Source: Rhizorhabdus sp049889055
GTDB lineage: Bacteria > Pseudomonadota > Alphaproteobacteria > Sphingomonadales > Sphingomonadaceae
Assembly (NCBI RefSeq): GCF_049889055.1
Contig: NZ_JBLTWO010000006.1
Coordinates: 1 to 64,000, forward strand
Direction of reading: 5' to 3'
Length of the DNA: 64,000 nt
Numbering within the stretch: the stretch's first letter is position 1; every line of letters begins with the position of its first letter. Position numbers and translations under genes: made by a program. A model generated the notes under the pieces. The model saw nothing but the letters and a program-made list of their open reading frames with translations, did no database searches and was not told the origin of the DNA. This document shows, in pieces, positions 52,547 through 62,380 of the stretch.

Positions 52547-52570
52547 AAAGGGCGGCAAAAGCCGCCCTTT
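52547..52570 (-). terminator. Rho-independent terminator after secreted protein B
   Basis: Ten-base-pair stem AAAGGGCGGC-AAAA-GCCGCCCTTT lying 25 bases downstream of the minus-strand gene's stop. On the minus strand the stem is followed by a run of six T, giving a strong intrinsic terminator. It separates secreted protein B from secreted protein A, so each has its own transcript or reduced read-through. Confidence 0.85.
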
Positions 52571-52594
52571 CTGTTCACCGAATGATCGCCCGGA

Positions 52595-53041
52595 TCACGG
52601 GCTGTTGGAGCTATCCGAAGTGGCAGCAGCCGCCGCGCCGGCCGCAGCGGCAACGCCACCCACAGCACCGGCAACACCGATGCCACCAGCCGCTGCGGCT
52701 CCGGCTGCGCCCGCACCGGCAGCGCCCGCACCAGCCGCGCCTGCGCCGCCAGCCGCACCTGCGCCGCCAGCCGCACCTGCGGTAGAGCCCGCTCCCGCTC
52801 CAACACTTCCGGTGGTAGTGCCGGCACCACCAGCGGCACTTTCGAGCTGGGCGAGTTCAACGCTCTTCTTGTTGACGCGCTTGCCGAGCTTCATGACGAC
52901 GCCGGCGCGCATCTTGGAACCGATCGCCTTAGCGGCTTCCTTGCTCAGCGTCGCGCCAGTGGGCGCAACAGCGGCCACGACAGGAGCCGATGCAATGGCG
53001 AGAATCGCAAGCGAAACTGCAACTTTACGAACGCTCTTCAC
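52595..53041 (-). CDS. Secreted alanine/glycine-rich protein B (unknown)
   Basis: A 148-residue paralogue of protein A: same signal-peptide layout (MKSVRKVAVSLAILAI), the same conserved segment ('KAIGSKMRAGVVMKLGKRV', 'KKSVELAQ') and an Ala/Gly-rich tail. The conserved block is almost identical between the copies whereas the tails differ, so purifying selection acts on the block and the tail needs only composition. The gene ends at a strong terminator. A 268-base gap to the divergently oriented sugar transferase holds its promoter region; no gene seen. Confidence 0.75.
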   Translation of the reverse strand: MKSVRKVAVSLAILAIASAPVVAAVAPTGATLSKEAAKAIGSKMRAGVVMKLGKRVNKKSVELAQLESAAGGAGTTTGSVGAGAGSTAGAAGGAGAAGGAGAAGAGAAGAGAAGAAAAGGIGVAGAVGGVAAAAGAAAAATSDSSNSP

Positions 53042-53309
53042 AACCGGTCTCCTGACTCAGACATGTTTTCCTTAGCGGTACGGGCCTCTGGACGCAACGG
53101 ATAATTGCCTTCGGTCGCCCCTTCATCGCGACTAACAGTTAAGGATTGCTATAGTTTCCAAATTGCGCGACGGGAAAGCAGCATCGTCTCGTGGGGGCGA
53201 TCGATGCAGGGCGAATCACGTAGCGCGGCTATTTGGCATAGTCGGAACCGGCAGATCAGCTGTGCGCGATGTCACTGCATCGCCGGCCTGACCGGTCTAA
53301 GATTATGCC

Positions 53310-54632
53310 ATGGCGGTCGATGCGTGGGATAAAGGGAGTGAGCCTACAGTGCTCATGAGTCGCGAACTGCAGGTTCCGCGGGCCCGTGCCAGCGCGTTCA
53401 ACGCCCTGTCTGCACAGTTTCTGCTGGGATTTACCCTCGCCGTCATCCTGCCGACCTATCTGCGATTCGACAGTTTCGACCAGGCGCTCGAATCGTCCGG
53501 CTTTCTGAACAGCTTCCTGGGCGCGACCATCGCCATGACCGTCGGGATGATCATGCTGCGCCGGGTCACCGCCTATCCGGGCACACGCGCCTTCGGCTTC
53601 ATCCTGCCCGCCTTCGTCGGCTCGTTCGGCCTGGTCCTGGCGGCACTGTTCGCGCTCAGGCTGCAATATAACCGGATATATTTCTCGTCGACCTTGCTGG
53701 CGACGATCACGCTGTTCTTCCTGCTGAGCATCTATCTGCTGCCACGCACGCGCCGTCGATTCTATGTCGTGCCGGGGTTCGACCTCCACGGGCTCACCCT
53801 GCCCAGGGAGGTCGAATGGATCCGGCTTCGCCAGCCGGTCGTGCCCGACGACCCTTCGGCCTTCATCGTCGCGGATTTCCGCCACGATCATGACCCGGCC
53901 TGGGACCGGATGCTGGCCGAGGCTGCGGTGATGGGACGAACGGTGCTCCACAGCAAACAGGTTCTCGAATCGATCACCGGCCGGGTTTCGATCGAACATC
54001 TCTCCGAGAACAACTTCGGCTCGCTGCTGCCCAATCTTGCCTGGCGCAAGGCCAAACGTGCGGTAGATCTGGTGTCGGCACTGCTGCTGCTGCCGCTGTT
54101 AACGCCCTTGTTCCTGATCGTCGGCGCGTGGATCCGGCTCGATTCGCCCGGCCCTGCCCTCTTCCGGCAAACGCGCGTCGGGGCCGGTGGCCGGCCGTTC
54201 CGTATCGTGAAATTCCGGACGATGCGCCAATGCGACGAGGGCGAGGCCGACATGGCCGCAGCGCAGACCCAGCATGCCGACTGCCGCATCACCCGGGTCG
54301 GACGCTGGCTGCGGCGCACCCGGATCGACGAACTGCCGCAGATCTTCAACATCATCCGCGGCGAGATGAGCTGGATCGGCCCCCGCCCCGAGGTGCTGTC
54401 ACTCTCGCAATGGTATGAGAGCGAGATTCCCTTCTATCTGTACCGCCACATCGTCCGGCCCGGCATCACCGGTTGGGCGCAAGTCAACCAGGGGCATGTG
54501 ACCGAACTCGACGCGGTGCATCACAAGCTCCAATATGATTTCTACTATATCAAGAATTTCTCGCTCTGGATCGACATCCTCATCGCGATCCGGACCGCGA
54601 AGATCGCGATCACCGGCTTCGGCGCGAAGTAA
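53310..54632 (+). CDS. Initiating sugar transferase (undecaprenyl-phosphate hexose-1-phosphate transferase)
   Basis: A 440-residue polyprenyl-phosphate sugar-phosphotransferase. Four hydrophobic helices occupy residues about 25-135, then a cytoplasmic domain, then a fifth hydrophobic segment ('DLVSALLLLPLLTPLFLI') and the bacterial sugar transferase domain with 'KFRTMR', 'RRTRIDELPQIFNIIRGEMS', 'GPRPE' and 'RPGITGWAQV'. It starts repeat-unit assembly on the lipid carrier, making it the entry point of the polysaccharide pathway. Start uncertain: ATG 53355 is an in-frame alternative; an extended -10-like TGCTATAGT at 53148-53155 could be its promoter. Confidence 0.92.
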   Translation: MAVDAWDKGSEPTVLMSRELQVPRARASAFNALSAQFLLGFTLAVILPTYLRFDSFDQALESSGFLNSFLGATIAMTVGMIMLRRVTAYPGTRAFGFILPAFVGSFGLVLAALFALRLQYNRIYFSSTLLATITLFFLLSIYLLPRTRRRFYVVPGFDLHGLTLPREVEWIRLRQPVVPDDPSAFIVADFRHDHDPAWDRMLAEAAVMGRTVLHSKQVLESITGRVSIEHLSENNFGSLLPNLAWRKAKRAVDLVSALLLLPLLTPLFLIVGAWIRLDSPGPALFRQTRVGAGGRPFRIVKFRTMRQCDEGEADMAAAQTQHADCRITRVGRWLRRTRIDELPQIFNIIRGEMSWIGPRPEVLSLSQWYESEIPFYLYRHIVRPGITGWAQVNQGHVTELDAVHHKLQYDFYYIKNFSLWIDILIAIRTAKIAITGFGAK

Positions 54633-54771
54633 GGCCGCAACGCCGCTCCAGCCGCACAAGGGCTGGATAAGCCCGCCCCGACTCACTATCGGAAGCCGCG
54701 TCGCGGCGCCCGGAGGCCGGATCGGCTCCACCGGACCCGCCGGGCCTGCGCGACATCAGGACGGGTGACCA

Positions 54772-55542
54772 ATGGGATTGCGCGATTTCCTTCCATGGCG
54801 ACGGCGGTTCAGGCCGCAGCGAGCCCGCGCGCCTGAAGGCCAGCGCTGGTATGCGATCGGCGACATCCATGGCCGCTATGATCTGCTCGACGAGCTGCTT
54901 CGGCGGATCGACCGCGACGACGAGGCGCGCGGCGAGACCGACACGCGCCTGCTGTTCCTGGGCGATTATATCGATCGCGGTCCCGATTCGGCCTCGGTCG
55001 TCGAGTTGCTGATCAAGCTCGACACCGGCGACGAGCGCGTCGTCTTTCTCGGCGGCAACCATGAAGAGGTGCTGATCGCGGTGGCGGAGGGCAACCGCAA
55101 GGCCGCCGCCATGTTCCACAAGATGGGCGGTCGCGAAACCCTGCTGAGCTATGGCGCCGCCGCTGCCGACTATGACAAGGCCGACCCGGCCGGGGTGATC
55201 GATCTCGTCCGCGCGCATATTCCCCCGGTGCATCTCGCCTGGCTGCGCCGGCTGCGCCACAGCTACCGCGCGGCGGACTATTATTTCGCCCATGCCGGCA
55301 TCCGCCCGGGCATTCCGCTCGACCAGCAGCAGGGCGCGGACCTGCGCTGGATCCGGGGCGAGTTCCTCAACGACGAGGGCGACCATGGCGCAGTCGTCGT
55401 CCATGGCCATTCGGTGCGCACCGAGGTGGAGGAGCGCGACAACCGGATCGGCATCGACACCGGCGCCTATGCCTCGGGCCGACTGACCGCGCTCGCGATC
55501 GAAGGCGAGGAGCGCTGGCTCCTCCAGACCGAGGCCCCATAG
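54772..55542 (+). CDS. PPP-family serine/threonine protein phosphatase
   Basis: A 256-residue metallophosphoesterase with all PPP signatures: 'GDIHGRYD', 'GDYIDRGP', 'GGNHEE', then 'FAHAG' and 'VVHGHS' as metal ligands. It is close to the lambda-phosphatase/PrpE type. Lying just after the polysaccharide locus that encodes a tyrosine autokinase, it could dephosphorylate an envelope regulator, but PPP enzymes of this group mostly act on Ser/Thr or on small molecules. Independent gene with no overlap. Confidence 0.93.
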   Translation: MGLRDFLPWRRRFRPQRARAPEGQRWYAIGDIHGRYDLLDELLRRIDRDDEARGETDTRLLFLGDYIDRGPDSASVVELLIKLDTGDERVVFLGGNHEEVLIAVAEGNRKAAAMFHKMGGRETLLSYGAAAADYDKADPAGVIDLVRAHIPPVHLAWLRRLRHSYRAADYYFAHAGIRPGIPLDQQQGADLRWIRGEFLNDEGDHGAVVVHGHSVRTEVEERDNRIGIDTGAYASGRLTALAIEGEERWLLQTEAP

Positions 55543-55650
55543 TACCAGTGCGGTCAACGCAACGCTGACATGGTGGCTGCGACATCGGGAAGCCGCTAGC
55601 CGTCCCATTGTCGCCAATCTCGGTGGCGGCTTGCCAGTGGAAAATCGCCC

Positions 55651-57207
55651 ATGGACCGCCGGACCTTTCTTGCCTCCACAGCGCTCATCGCGGCGCACGC
55701 CCCGGCTCTCGCCGCAGCGGGCCGTTCTTCCGGCGACACAGGCGGAATCGCAGAAACCTGCGAAGGTCCGGTGCGGGGCGTGGCGACGGACAACGGAACC
55801 GCCTATTTCGGCATTCCCTTCGCAGCGCCTCCCATCGGCCCGCTGCGCTTCCGCTCGCCACGTCCACCTGCCCGCCGGACCGCGCTGTTCGATGCGACCG
55901 GCTTCGCGCCTGCGCCGCTCCAGCAACCGCCGGCCCCCGGCCTCTACGGCCCGGGGCCGCTGCCCCAGTCGGAAGACTGCCTGGCGCTGAATATCTGGAC
56001 GCCCGCCACCCCCGGCCCGCACCCGGTCTATCTGTGGATTCACGGCGGCGGCAATGTCGCCGGATCGAGCCGAATGCCGGTGTTCGACGGCAGCCGCTTC
56101 GCGCGCCACGGCATCGTCTGCGTCACGATCAGCTACCGGGTCGGCGCCCTGGGCTTTCTCGACATCTCCTCGCTGCTGGGCGCGGACTATGCGGGCAGCG
56201 GCAATAACGGGCTGCTCGACATCGTCGAGGCGCTGCGCTGGGTCCGTGCGAACATCGCGGCCTTCGGCGGCGATCCCCGCCAGGTCACGATCGGCGGCCA
56301 GAGTGCCGGGGCCAAGAATGTCTGCGCCCTGCTCGCCATGCCCGCCGCCCGCGGCCTGTTCAGCCGCGCGATCGTCCAGAGCGGCGGCGCGGAAACCGCG
56401 ATCGACAAGGACGGCGCGGCCCGCATGGCGCGGGCGTTCGCCGAACTGACCGGCGCATCCGATGCGCGCGACCTGCTGACGCTCGACGGCGCCGCACTGC
56501 TCGCGGCGCAGCTCAAGCTCCTGAAGGGCTGGCCGCGCAAATATCCGTTCCGCGCCGTGGTCGACGGGAGCGTGTTGCCCGATCTGCCGCTGTCGATGAT
56601 CCGCGACGGCCGCGCCGCACCGGTCCCGCTGCTGATCGGCACGACGCGCGACGAGATCGCCTTTTTCGGCCCGAACGCCGCGCGCGACGGAACGGTGGTG
56701 CAGGGCGATCTGGCCAATATGGCGATCGAGGCCTTCGCCCCGGCCTATGACGCCTACACCAGCAACTTCCCCGCGCTATCTCCCGTCGACCGCCGCTACC
56801 GCGCGCTGACCGCCGAGGAATATTGGCTGCCGACGCTTCGCACCGCCGCCGCCCACGCAAGCGCCCGTCGCCCGACCTGGCTCTACCGCCTCGACATGCC
56901 GCGCGGCGCGGCGCCGAATGCGGGCTATGCCGTCCACGGCTCCGAACTGCCGCTGGTGTGGGACAAGGTCCGCGACCCGCAAAGCGCCTTCCTCGGCCCC
57001 GAAGGCCCCGCAGCCGAAGCACTCGCCCGCCGCATGCACGCCCATTGGATATCGTTCATCCGCAGCGGCAAGCCGGGCGCGGACTGGCCGCTGCACCGGC
57101 CGGATGCGCCGCAGACGATGGTGTTCGATGCGAAGGACAGGCCGGTGACGCGCCTCGACGAGGGCGAGCGGAGCCTGTGGGACGGCGCGCGCTTCGACGT
57201 CGGCTGA
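55651..57207 (+). CDS. Carboxylesterase/type-B esterase, Tat-exported
   Basis: A 518-residue alpha/beta hydrolase. The N-terminus 'MDRRTFLASTALIAAHAPAL' is a twin-arginine signal. The oxyanion hole is 'HGGGN', the nucleophile Ser218 lies in 'GGQSAG', the acid is in 'TTRDE' and the His in 'YAVHGSELP'. The family hydrolyses carboxylic esters, for example of xenobiotics. The usual GESAGG motif reads GQSAGA here, a small but real departure. Convergent with the short RTX gene; the 70-base gap contains a near-perfect 20-base palindrome at 57229-57248. Confidence 0.92.
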   Translation: MDRRTFLASTALIAAHAPALAAAGRSSGDTGGIAETCEGPVRGVATDNGTAYFGIPFAAPPIGPLRFRSPRPPARRTALFDATGFAPAPLQQPPAPGLYGPGPLPQSEDCLALNIWTPATPGPHPVYLWIHGGGNVAGSSRMPVFDGSRFARHGIVCVTISYRVGALGFLDISSLLGADYAGSGNNGLLDIVEALRWVRANIAAFGGDPRQVTIGGQSAGAKNVCALLAMPAARGLFSRAIVQSGGAETAIDKDGAARMARAFAELTGASDARDLLTLDGAALLAAQLKLLKGWPRKYPFRAVVDGSVLPDLPLSMIRDGRAAPVPLLIGTTRDEIAFFGPNAARDGTVVQGDLANMAIEAFAPAYDAYTSNFPALSPVDRRYRALTAEEYWLPTLRTAAAHASARRPTWLYRLDMPRGAAPNAGYAVHGSELPLVWDKVRDPQSAFLGPEGPAAEALARRMHAHWISFIRSGKPGADWPLHRPDAPQTMVFDAKDRPVTRLDEGERSLWDGARFDVG

Positions 57208-57279
57208 GCAGGGAGGTGTCCTGGGTTTGCGAAGCGGATCCGCTCCGCATCCTTATGTCCAATGCGACCCGAGCCCCGA

Positions 57280-57945
57280 TCAAACCGCCAGCGCGAAATC
57301 GCTCAGCATAATATTTGCCGGGTCGACGCCCGCCAGCCGAACGGACGAGTCAGCGACGCCGTCATTGCCTTGCGAGTAGAAAAGATAGGTATCGGTTCCG
57401 ACCTTGACCAGCGCGACCTCGGACCTGCCACTATGGATGGCGAACAGAAGCTGCGCCGTGGCGGTCGCGGCGGCGAGGTCGGAAGCGGCCGGACCATTTG
57501 CCGTCAACACTGACGCAACCTGATAGTCGACCCAAATTCGATCCGTCCCGTCCTCGAAATCGTCAATCACATCCTGAGCGCCTCCAGCGATAAGTGCGCT
57601 GTTGCCCCCGAATAGAATGACATCCTCGCCGTCGCCGCCGATCAGCCTGTCGCTCCCGTCGTTCCCGAAGAGCAAGTCGTCGCCATAACCTCCATCGATC
57701 CTGTCATCGCCACGATTGCCGTCGATGCTGTCGTTGCCGAAGTCGCCGAGGATTTCGTCATTGTCGGCACCGCCATTGATACGGTCCGGACCGGTACCAC
57801 CTTCGAGCATATCATTGCCGGCATTACCCTGAAGATAGTCGGAACCATCCGACCCGTACAGATAATCTCCGCCATCGAGTCCACCGCTGGCCGCTGCTCC
57901 TTCGCGACGATGACCGTGCCAGCACGCCACGACCTGGAGCCTCAT
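57280..57945 (-). CDS. Short RTX-type calcium-binding protein
   Basis: A 221-residue protein with about ten hemolysin-type nonapeptide repeats (residues about 22-115, 'GGTGPDRINGG', 'GNRGDDRIDGG', 'GGYGDDLLFGN'), which bind calcium as a beta-roll, and a C-terminal domain ('DYQVASVLT') typical of RTX adhesins. No Sec signal; RTX proteins leave through a type I secretion system using the C-terminus. It is unusually short and has no enzymatic N-domain, so it may be a remnant or a minimal surface protein. It lies 30 bases after the M61-like gene. Confidence 0.8.
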   Translation of the reverse strand: MRLQVVACWHGHRREGAAASGGLDGGDYLYGSDGSDYLQGNAGNDMLEGGTGPDRINGGADNDEILGDFGNDSIDGNRGDDRIDGGYGDDLLFGNDGSDRLIGGDGEDVILFGGNSALIAGGAQDVIDDFEDGTDRIWVDYQVASVLTANGPAASDLAAATATAQLLFAIHSGRSEVALVKVGTDTYLFYSQGNDGVADSSVRLAGVDPANIMLSDFALAV

Positions 57946-57975
57946 TTCCCGAATATATTGCGCAGCACGAACTGC

Positions 57976-59751
57976 CTATTGTGCGCAGTCTTCGTCCATC
58001 TTGTCGGCCGCCGGAACCCACTGATAGACTTCCACGGTCTCGCCCCTCGGCAGATAGGCGACCGGAAACTCGCGCGCGCCTCGACGGATGCGGAGACGGA
58101 GCAGTTCGGTCTGCTCCCCCTGGATCCCATCCTGCGGCACGGGATCGACGATCTCGTCACCATCCCTGAGCCCCGCAAGTGCGGCGGCCGATCCAGGCAC
58201 CAGGCCGCGAACGATCCGCTTCGGCTGCGCCAGCACGTCGGTCGCGAAGCCCAGTTCGTAGCGCCGCAGCTTCGCAGTCGACCGGCGGAAGCATGGTCCG
58301 AAGGCATCGGACGCGGGCAACGGCATTGCTCCGGCGAGAAAGGCGCGAAAAGCCTCGACCGCCTTTGGGCCGAGATCGACGGCGAGCAGCTTTTCCCAGT
58401 CGCCATTGTCGGTGACCTTGCCCGACTTTTCGAGCGCCAGCATCGCGAAGACCAGATCGTCGAGGGATTTGCGGCCGCCCGACGCCTTGCGCATCGCATC
58501 ATCGACCGTCGCAAAATAGAGCATGCCGCGATCATAGGGCAGCGTGCGGATGCGGGTGTCCGCCCAGAACCGCTTGGGCACCTCGGCATTGGGGACCGTC
58601 GCCATCGCGCTGCTATAATAGCGCGCGGCCGTCCAGTTGACGTCGGCGATATACGCCTCCGGCCCGATCATGCCGAAACGGAAGGGCAGCCACGCCTGAT
58701 AGTAGGTTGCCAGCCCCTCGCCGAACCAGGAGGATTCGAGCCCTGCCGGGTTGCCGATGAAGGGCTGGAAGGTGTGGAACATCTCGTGCGCCAGCGTCAG
58801 CTTGATCTTCTCGGCGTTCGATCCCTTGCCCCGGCCGAAGGTCGTCACGAAGGACCGGAACAGGCCTACGCCCCCGCCCGCGTTGATCGGGTTGTAGCGC
58901 AGGAACACGCCATAGGGCGGCGATGTCTTCTGCCCGAAGAAGCGGGCATAATGATCGTAGAGCGTGCCGGTCCAGGCGAGCAGGCTGCTCGCGTCGAAGG
59001 CAGGAGCCCCCTGCCACGCGCCGAAGAAACCGCCGCTCGGGACCTTCGCCGGATAGGTGCCGATCCGCCCGGCCATGAAGAAGCTCATGCGGATCTGTTC
59101 GCCATCGAGCGGTTCGGCGGCAGTCACCGTCCCTTCGCCCAGCGAACTGACGCCCCGACTGCCTCTCGGCGCGCGGGACAGGTCCCAGCCATAGGTGGTC
59201 CGGTACTGATGATCGCCCGGCGGCAGCAGCAGGAAGACGTGCCCAGCGGCCGATACCCCGCCGCCATCAGCGGAAAAGGAAAAAGGCGGCGCGGGCCCGC
59301 GCGGCGGCAGGGTCGCATGGGCGGGCAGGCTGTAGCGTAGCGTGACCGGGCCTTCGACGGTCCTGTCCGCGATCCACTCGCGCGATGGACCGCCTCCAAC
59401 GGCATCGCGCATGCCGGTTTCGGGCAAGTCGACGTCGCGATGAACCAGATGCAGCGGGCCCTTCGCGTCACGGGCGTCGATGGACGTGATGACGGTCGCG
59501 ACGCTGTCGACATTGCTGCTGACCATAGGCAGGCGCAGCAGCGGCTCGCCCTTCGCGGACGTCAGGCCTTCGAAGCGGAGCGTCACGGTGACCGAACCGA
59601 CGGTCGTCGGGGCGGCGGGTGCGGCGATGGGCGCCAGCGTCACGGCAAGGGAACCGTGTCGTTCCGCCGCACCTGCCATGGAAGCCGCGCTCAGGGCGAG
59701 AGGCAAGGAAAAGGCCGTCAGAAAAATCCCGATCGTCGATCCTTGCATCAT
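57976..59751 (-). CDS. M61-like (glycyl aminopeptidase-type) metallopeptidase with PDZ domain
   Basis: About 591 residues from ATG 59751 or 59748. Signal peptide at the N-terminus ('FLTAFSLPLALSAAS'); zinc-binding HEMFH at about residue 322 with the third ligand Glu in 'FGEGLATYY'; C-terminal PDZ domain around 'VRGLVPGSAAALAGLRDGDEI'. M61 enzymes are secreted or periplasmic aminopeptidases with a preference for glycine or alanine. Placed downstream of a TonB receptor and upstream of the RTX gene, it could trim peptides taken up by the receptor. Confidence 0.88.
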   Translation of the reverse strand: MMQGSTIGIFLTAFSLPLALSAASMAGAAERHGSLAVTLAPIAAPAAPTTVGSVTVTLRFEGLTSAKGEPLLRLPMVSSNVDSVATVITSIDARDAKGPLHLVHRDVDLPETGMRDAVGGGPSREWIADRTVEGPVTLRYSLPAHATLPPRGPAPPFSFSADGGGVSAAGHVFLLLPPGDHQYRTTYGWDLSRAPRGSRGVSSLGEGTVTAAEPLDGEQIRMSFFMAGRIGTYPAKVPSGGFFGAWQGAPAFDASSLLAWTGTLYDHYARFFGQKTSPPYGVFLRYNPINAGGGVGLFRSFVTTFGRGKGSNAEKIKLTLAHEMFHTFQPFIGNPAGLESSWFGEGLATYYQAWLPFRFGMIGPEAYIADVNWTAARYYSSAMATVPNAEVPKRFWADTRIRTLPYDRGMLYFATVDDAMRKASGGRKSLDDLVFAMLALEKSGKVTDNGDWEKLLAVDLGPKAVEAFRAFLAGAMPLPASDAFGPCFRRSTAKLRRYELGFATDVLAQPKRIVRGLVPGSAAALAGLRDGDEIVDPVPQDGIQGEQTELLRLRIRRGAREFPVAYLPRGETVEVYQWVPAADKMDEDCAQ

Positions 59752-59844
59752 CTCAACCTCGATACCGCCCCCCGAAAAGATGCGCACCTTCCACGACGTG
59801 CGCATCACCCTTTCCTATCGCGGGAGCGCTGCCCCCCGCACGAA

Positions 59845-62118
59845 TCAGAAGGACCGCGTCAGCGTCAGGCCGAAGGTGCGCGGCTGGATGAACAGCGCGG
59901 TCGGCACGTTGACGCCGTTGCGGTTGTCCGCTGCGGCCACGCCACGCTTGTCGAACAGATTGCGGACATAGACGTTCGCGCCCCAGACCTCGTCGAAGGT
60001 CAGGCCACCGCGAACGTCCACGGTGGTATAGCCCGGCAGGGTGATGCGCGGACGGGTCGCGTTCGCCGCATTGGTGACGAAAGTACCCGCACGATCGCCC
60101 AGATAGACGACGGTGAACCCGAGGGTTCCCTCGAGCCGGTCGCCGAGCGGGAAGCTCTGGTTCGCGGTGATGTTGGCGGCGACGCGGGCCGAGAATGGCA
60201 GACGATCGCCATCGAGGCCGCGCAGCCCCGTCGCGTTGACGATGGTCGGCAGATCCTCGGTCAAGGTCGCGTCGGTGAAGGTCAGGTTGGTATCGATCGT
60301 CATGCCCGCCCATGGGGTGAGCGTGGTCGCGAACTCGAGACCGCGGCTGCGCGCCTTGCCGCCATTGGACAGGAAGGTGAGCGAACTGATCGAATCGGTG
60401 CCCTGAAGCTGGATGTCCTTCCAGTCGATCTGAAACAGCGAAAGATCGATCGTCAGCAGGCCGGGAACGACCTTGCCCTTGAAGCCCAGCTCATAGTTGA
60501 TGACCTTGTCCGAGCCGAACGACTGCGGAACCGACGGCGGAGCGGCAATGTTGGGACCGCCGGGCCGATAGCCGGTGGCGACGCGGGCATAGGCGATGAT
60601 GTCGCGCGAGAAATGGTAACTCGGCGAGATCAGCCACGTGAAGGCGCTGTCGCTGGAGTCCGCGATCGTGGTGCCCGAGCCGAAAACGGGTGCGGTCTGG
60701 GCCGAGGTGATCAGGGTGGACTCGTTATGCTGCTTGTTGTGCGCGTAGCGGCCGCCGACCTGAATATCGAGCTTGTCGGTCGCGTGCCAGGTGAGGTCGC
60801 CGAAGCCGGCATATTCGCGATAGGTGCCGGGTCCGGTTCCGATATAGGGCGTGGCGGTCAGGCTGCCCGAAGCAATCAGCGTCTGGTTGGTCGCGGCATG
60901 CTCGACCGTGTAGAAGCCCCCGGCGAGCCAGGTGAAACTGGTGCCGATATCGCCGCCGAGCCGCACTTCCTGGGAGAATTTATGCGTCTTGTCGGCGTTG
61001 GCGATCTGGACGGTCGGCCGCGTCGCGAGGCCGTAGAGCGACCGCAGCAGGCCGCCGAAGACATTGGTCACGTCGCTGGTGATGACATTGTCCGCCCGGC
61101 TCCATGCACTGATCGAGGTCAGCGTGACGCCGCCGAGATCGAGTTCCCCGCGCGCCGAATAGAGCTGGAACTTGGCCTTGTTGATCGAATCGAGCGAGCG
61201 GATCGTGAGGTCGCCATAGACCGGCTCGAAGGTGGTCCGGGCGGTCGCCGGGATCGGCGCTGCGCCAAGCGTGCAGGCGACGCACACCGGCACGCCGCCC
61301 GCGGTGATCGCAAGGTCGCTGTTCATCGCATCGGTCTTCTGCCGCAGCGCGGAGAGGACCAGGCGGAAATTGTCGGCCGGCTTGATCAGCGCGGCGCCGC
61401 GAAAGCCCCAGACGTCCCGGGTGTTGACGTCCTTGGCCTTCAAAGCCTGCGGATTGGCATTGTTGAGATAGGGAGCGTCCTCGCGCTTGAAGCCGCTGCC
61501 CAGCACCGCCAGCCAGTCGGTGATCGGAACGTTGACCGAACCGCGCAGCGCATAGCCGGTGTCGCCATGCGATACGGCGGTGCCGCCCAGTTCGACACGA
61601 CCGGAAAAGGCCTGAAGATCGGGCTCCTTGAGCACATATTTGATCAGCCCGCCGAGGCTCGACGCACCGTAAAGCGTACCCTGCGGGCCGCGCAGCACCT
61701 CGACCCGGCTGACCGCGCTCGCATCGAAATCCGGCAGCGGCGGCTGGCCGGTGCCGGTGGTACCGCCAAACTGGACATCGTCGACGAGCAGGGCAACGGT
61801 CGGTGCCGTAGCGCCACCGGTGGTAACGCCGCGCAGCGCAAGACCTGCGACGCGCTGGTTCGAATATTGCAGGCCGGGCACCCGATCGAAATATTCGGAC
61901 AGACGGTTGATGTTCTGCGAGGTGAGCGTGTCGGCGGAAATCGCGCTGATCGCCACAGGCACGTCTATCAAGCGCTCGGCACGCTTCTGCGCGGTCACGA
62001 CGATGTCACCTGCGGCGTTGTCGTCCGCCGGGCGCTTGTCTTGCGCGACGGCCGGCATCGACGCTGCAAGAGCGACGACCGCTGCCGACATGGAGATGGC
62101 TTGTTTAAAGGTCTTCAT
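59845..62118 (-). CDS. TonB-dependent outer-membrane receptor, second
   Basis: A 757-residue receptor with a signal peptide ending near 'MPAVAQD', the plug start 'IVVTAQKRAERLIDVPVAIS', and a C-terminal strand 'PRTFGLTLTRSF'. Unlike the first receptor it is grouped with a metallopeptidase, an aminotransferase and a permease gene, all on the minus strand, which suggests peptide or amino-acid-derived ligands. The 262-base upstream region holds no gene that I can support. Confidence 0.93.
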   Translation of the reverse strand: MKTFKQAISMSAAVVALAASMPAVAQDKRPADDNAAGDIVVTAQKRAERLIDVPVAISAISADTLTSQNINRLSEYFDRVPGLQYSNQRVAGLALRGVTTGGATAPTVALLVDDVQFGGTTGTGQPPLPDFDASAVSRVEVLRGPQGTLYGASSLGGLIKYVLKEPDLQAFSGRVELGGTAVSHGDTGYALRGSVNVPITDWLAVLGSGFKREDAPYLNNANPQALKAKDVNTRDVWGFRGAALIKPADNFRLVLSALRQKTDAMNSDLAITAGGVPVCVACTLGAAPIPATARTTFEPVYGDLTIRSLDSINKAKFQLYSARGELDLGGVTLTSISAWSRADNVITSDVTNVFGGLLRSLYGLATRPTVQIANADKTHKFSQEVRLGGDIGTSFTWLAGGFYTVEHAATNQTLIASGSLTATPYIGTGPGTYREYAGFGDLTWHATDKLDIQVGGRYAHNKQHNESTLITSAQTAPVFGSGTTIADSSDSAFTWLISPSYHFSRDIIAYARVATGYRPGGPNIAAPPSVPQSFGSDKVINYELGFKGKVVPGLLTIDLSLFQIDWKDIQLQGTDSISSLTFLSNGGKARSRGLEFATTLTPWAGMTIDTNLTFTDATLTEDLPTIVNATGLRGLDGDRLPFSARVAANITANQSFPLGDRLEGTLGFTVVYLGDRAGTFVTNAANATRPRITLPGYTTVDVRGGLTFDEVWGANVYVRNLFDKRGVAAADNRNGVNVPTALFIQPRTFGLTLTRSF

Positions 62119-62380
62119 TCTTTCGTACCTCCACTGAACCCACGGATCGCCGCCGCCCCCTTGGACCAGCCGCCTCGCGCGCTACGCCTCGGGCCCGTTC
62201 GCCACCCGCAACTATCGTCGTCGGACTTGCGAGCATCCCTAACCGAGGCCGCAACAAATTAGCCGTCGTCGTCCGCCATATTTATTCTGATTCGAACCTG
62301 TGGACCGGCTTCGCGCATAGATTTTCGCCGACAGCCGCCGAGTTGGATCAAGATTTACCGGCTTGGGCGCCGAGCTGGCG

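Noticed and set aside
57229..57248. Near-perfect palindrome between the esterase and RTX genes.
   Set aside because: Nine of ten positions pair, but there is no T-run on either strand, so it is not listed as a terminator; it may be a cruciform or chance GC-rich symmetry.
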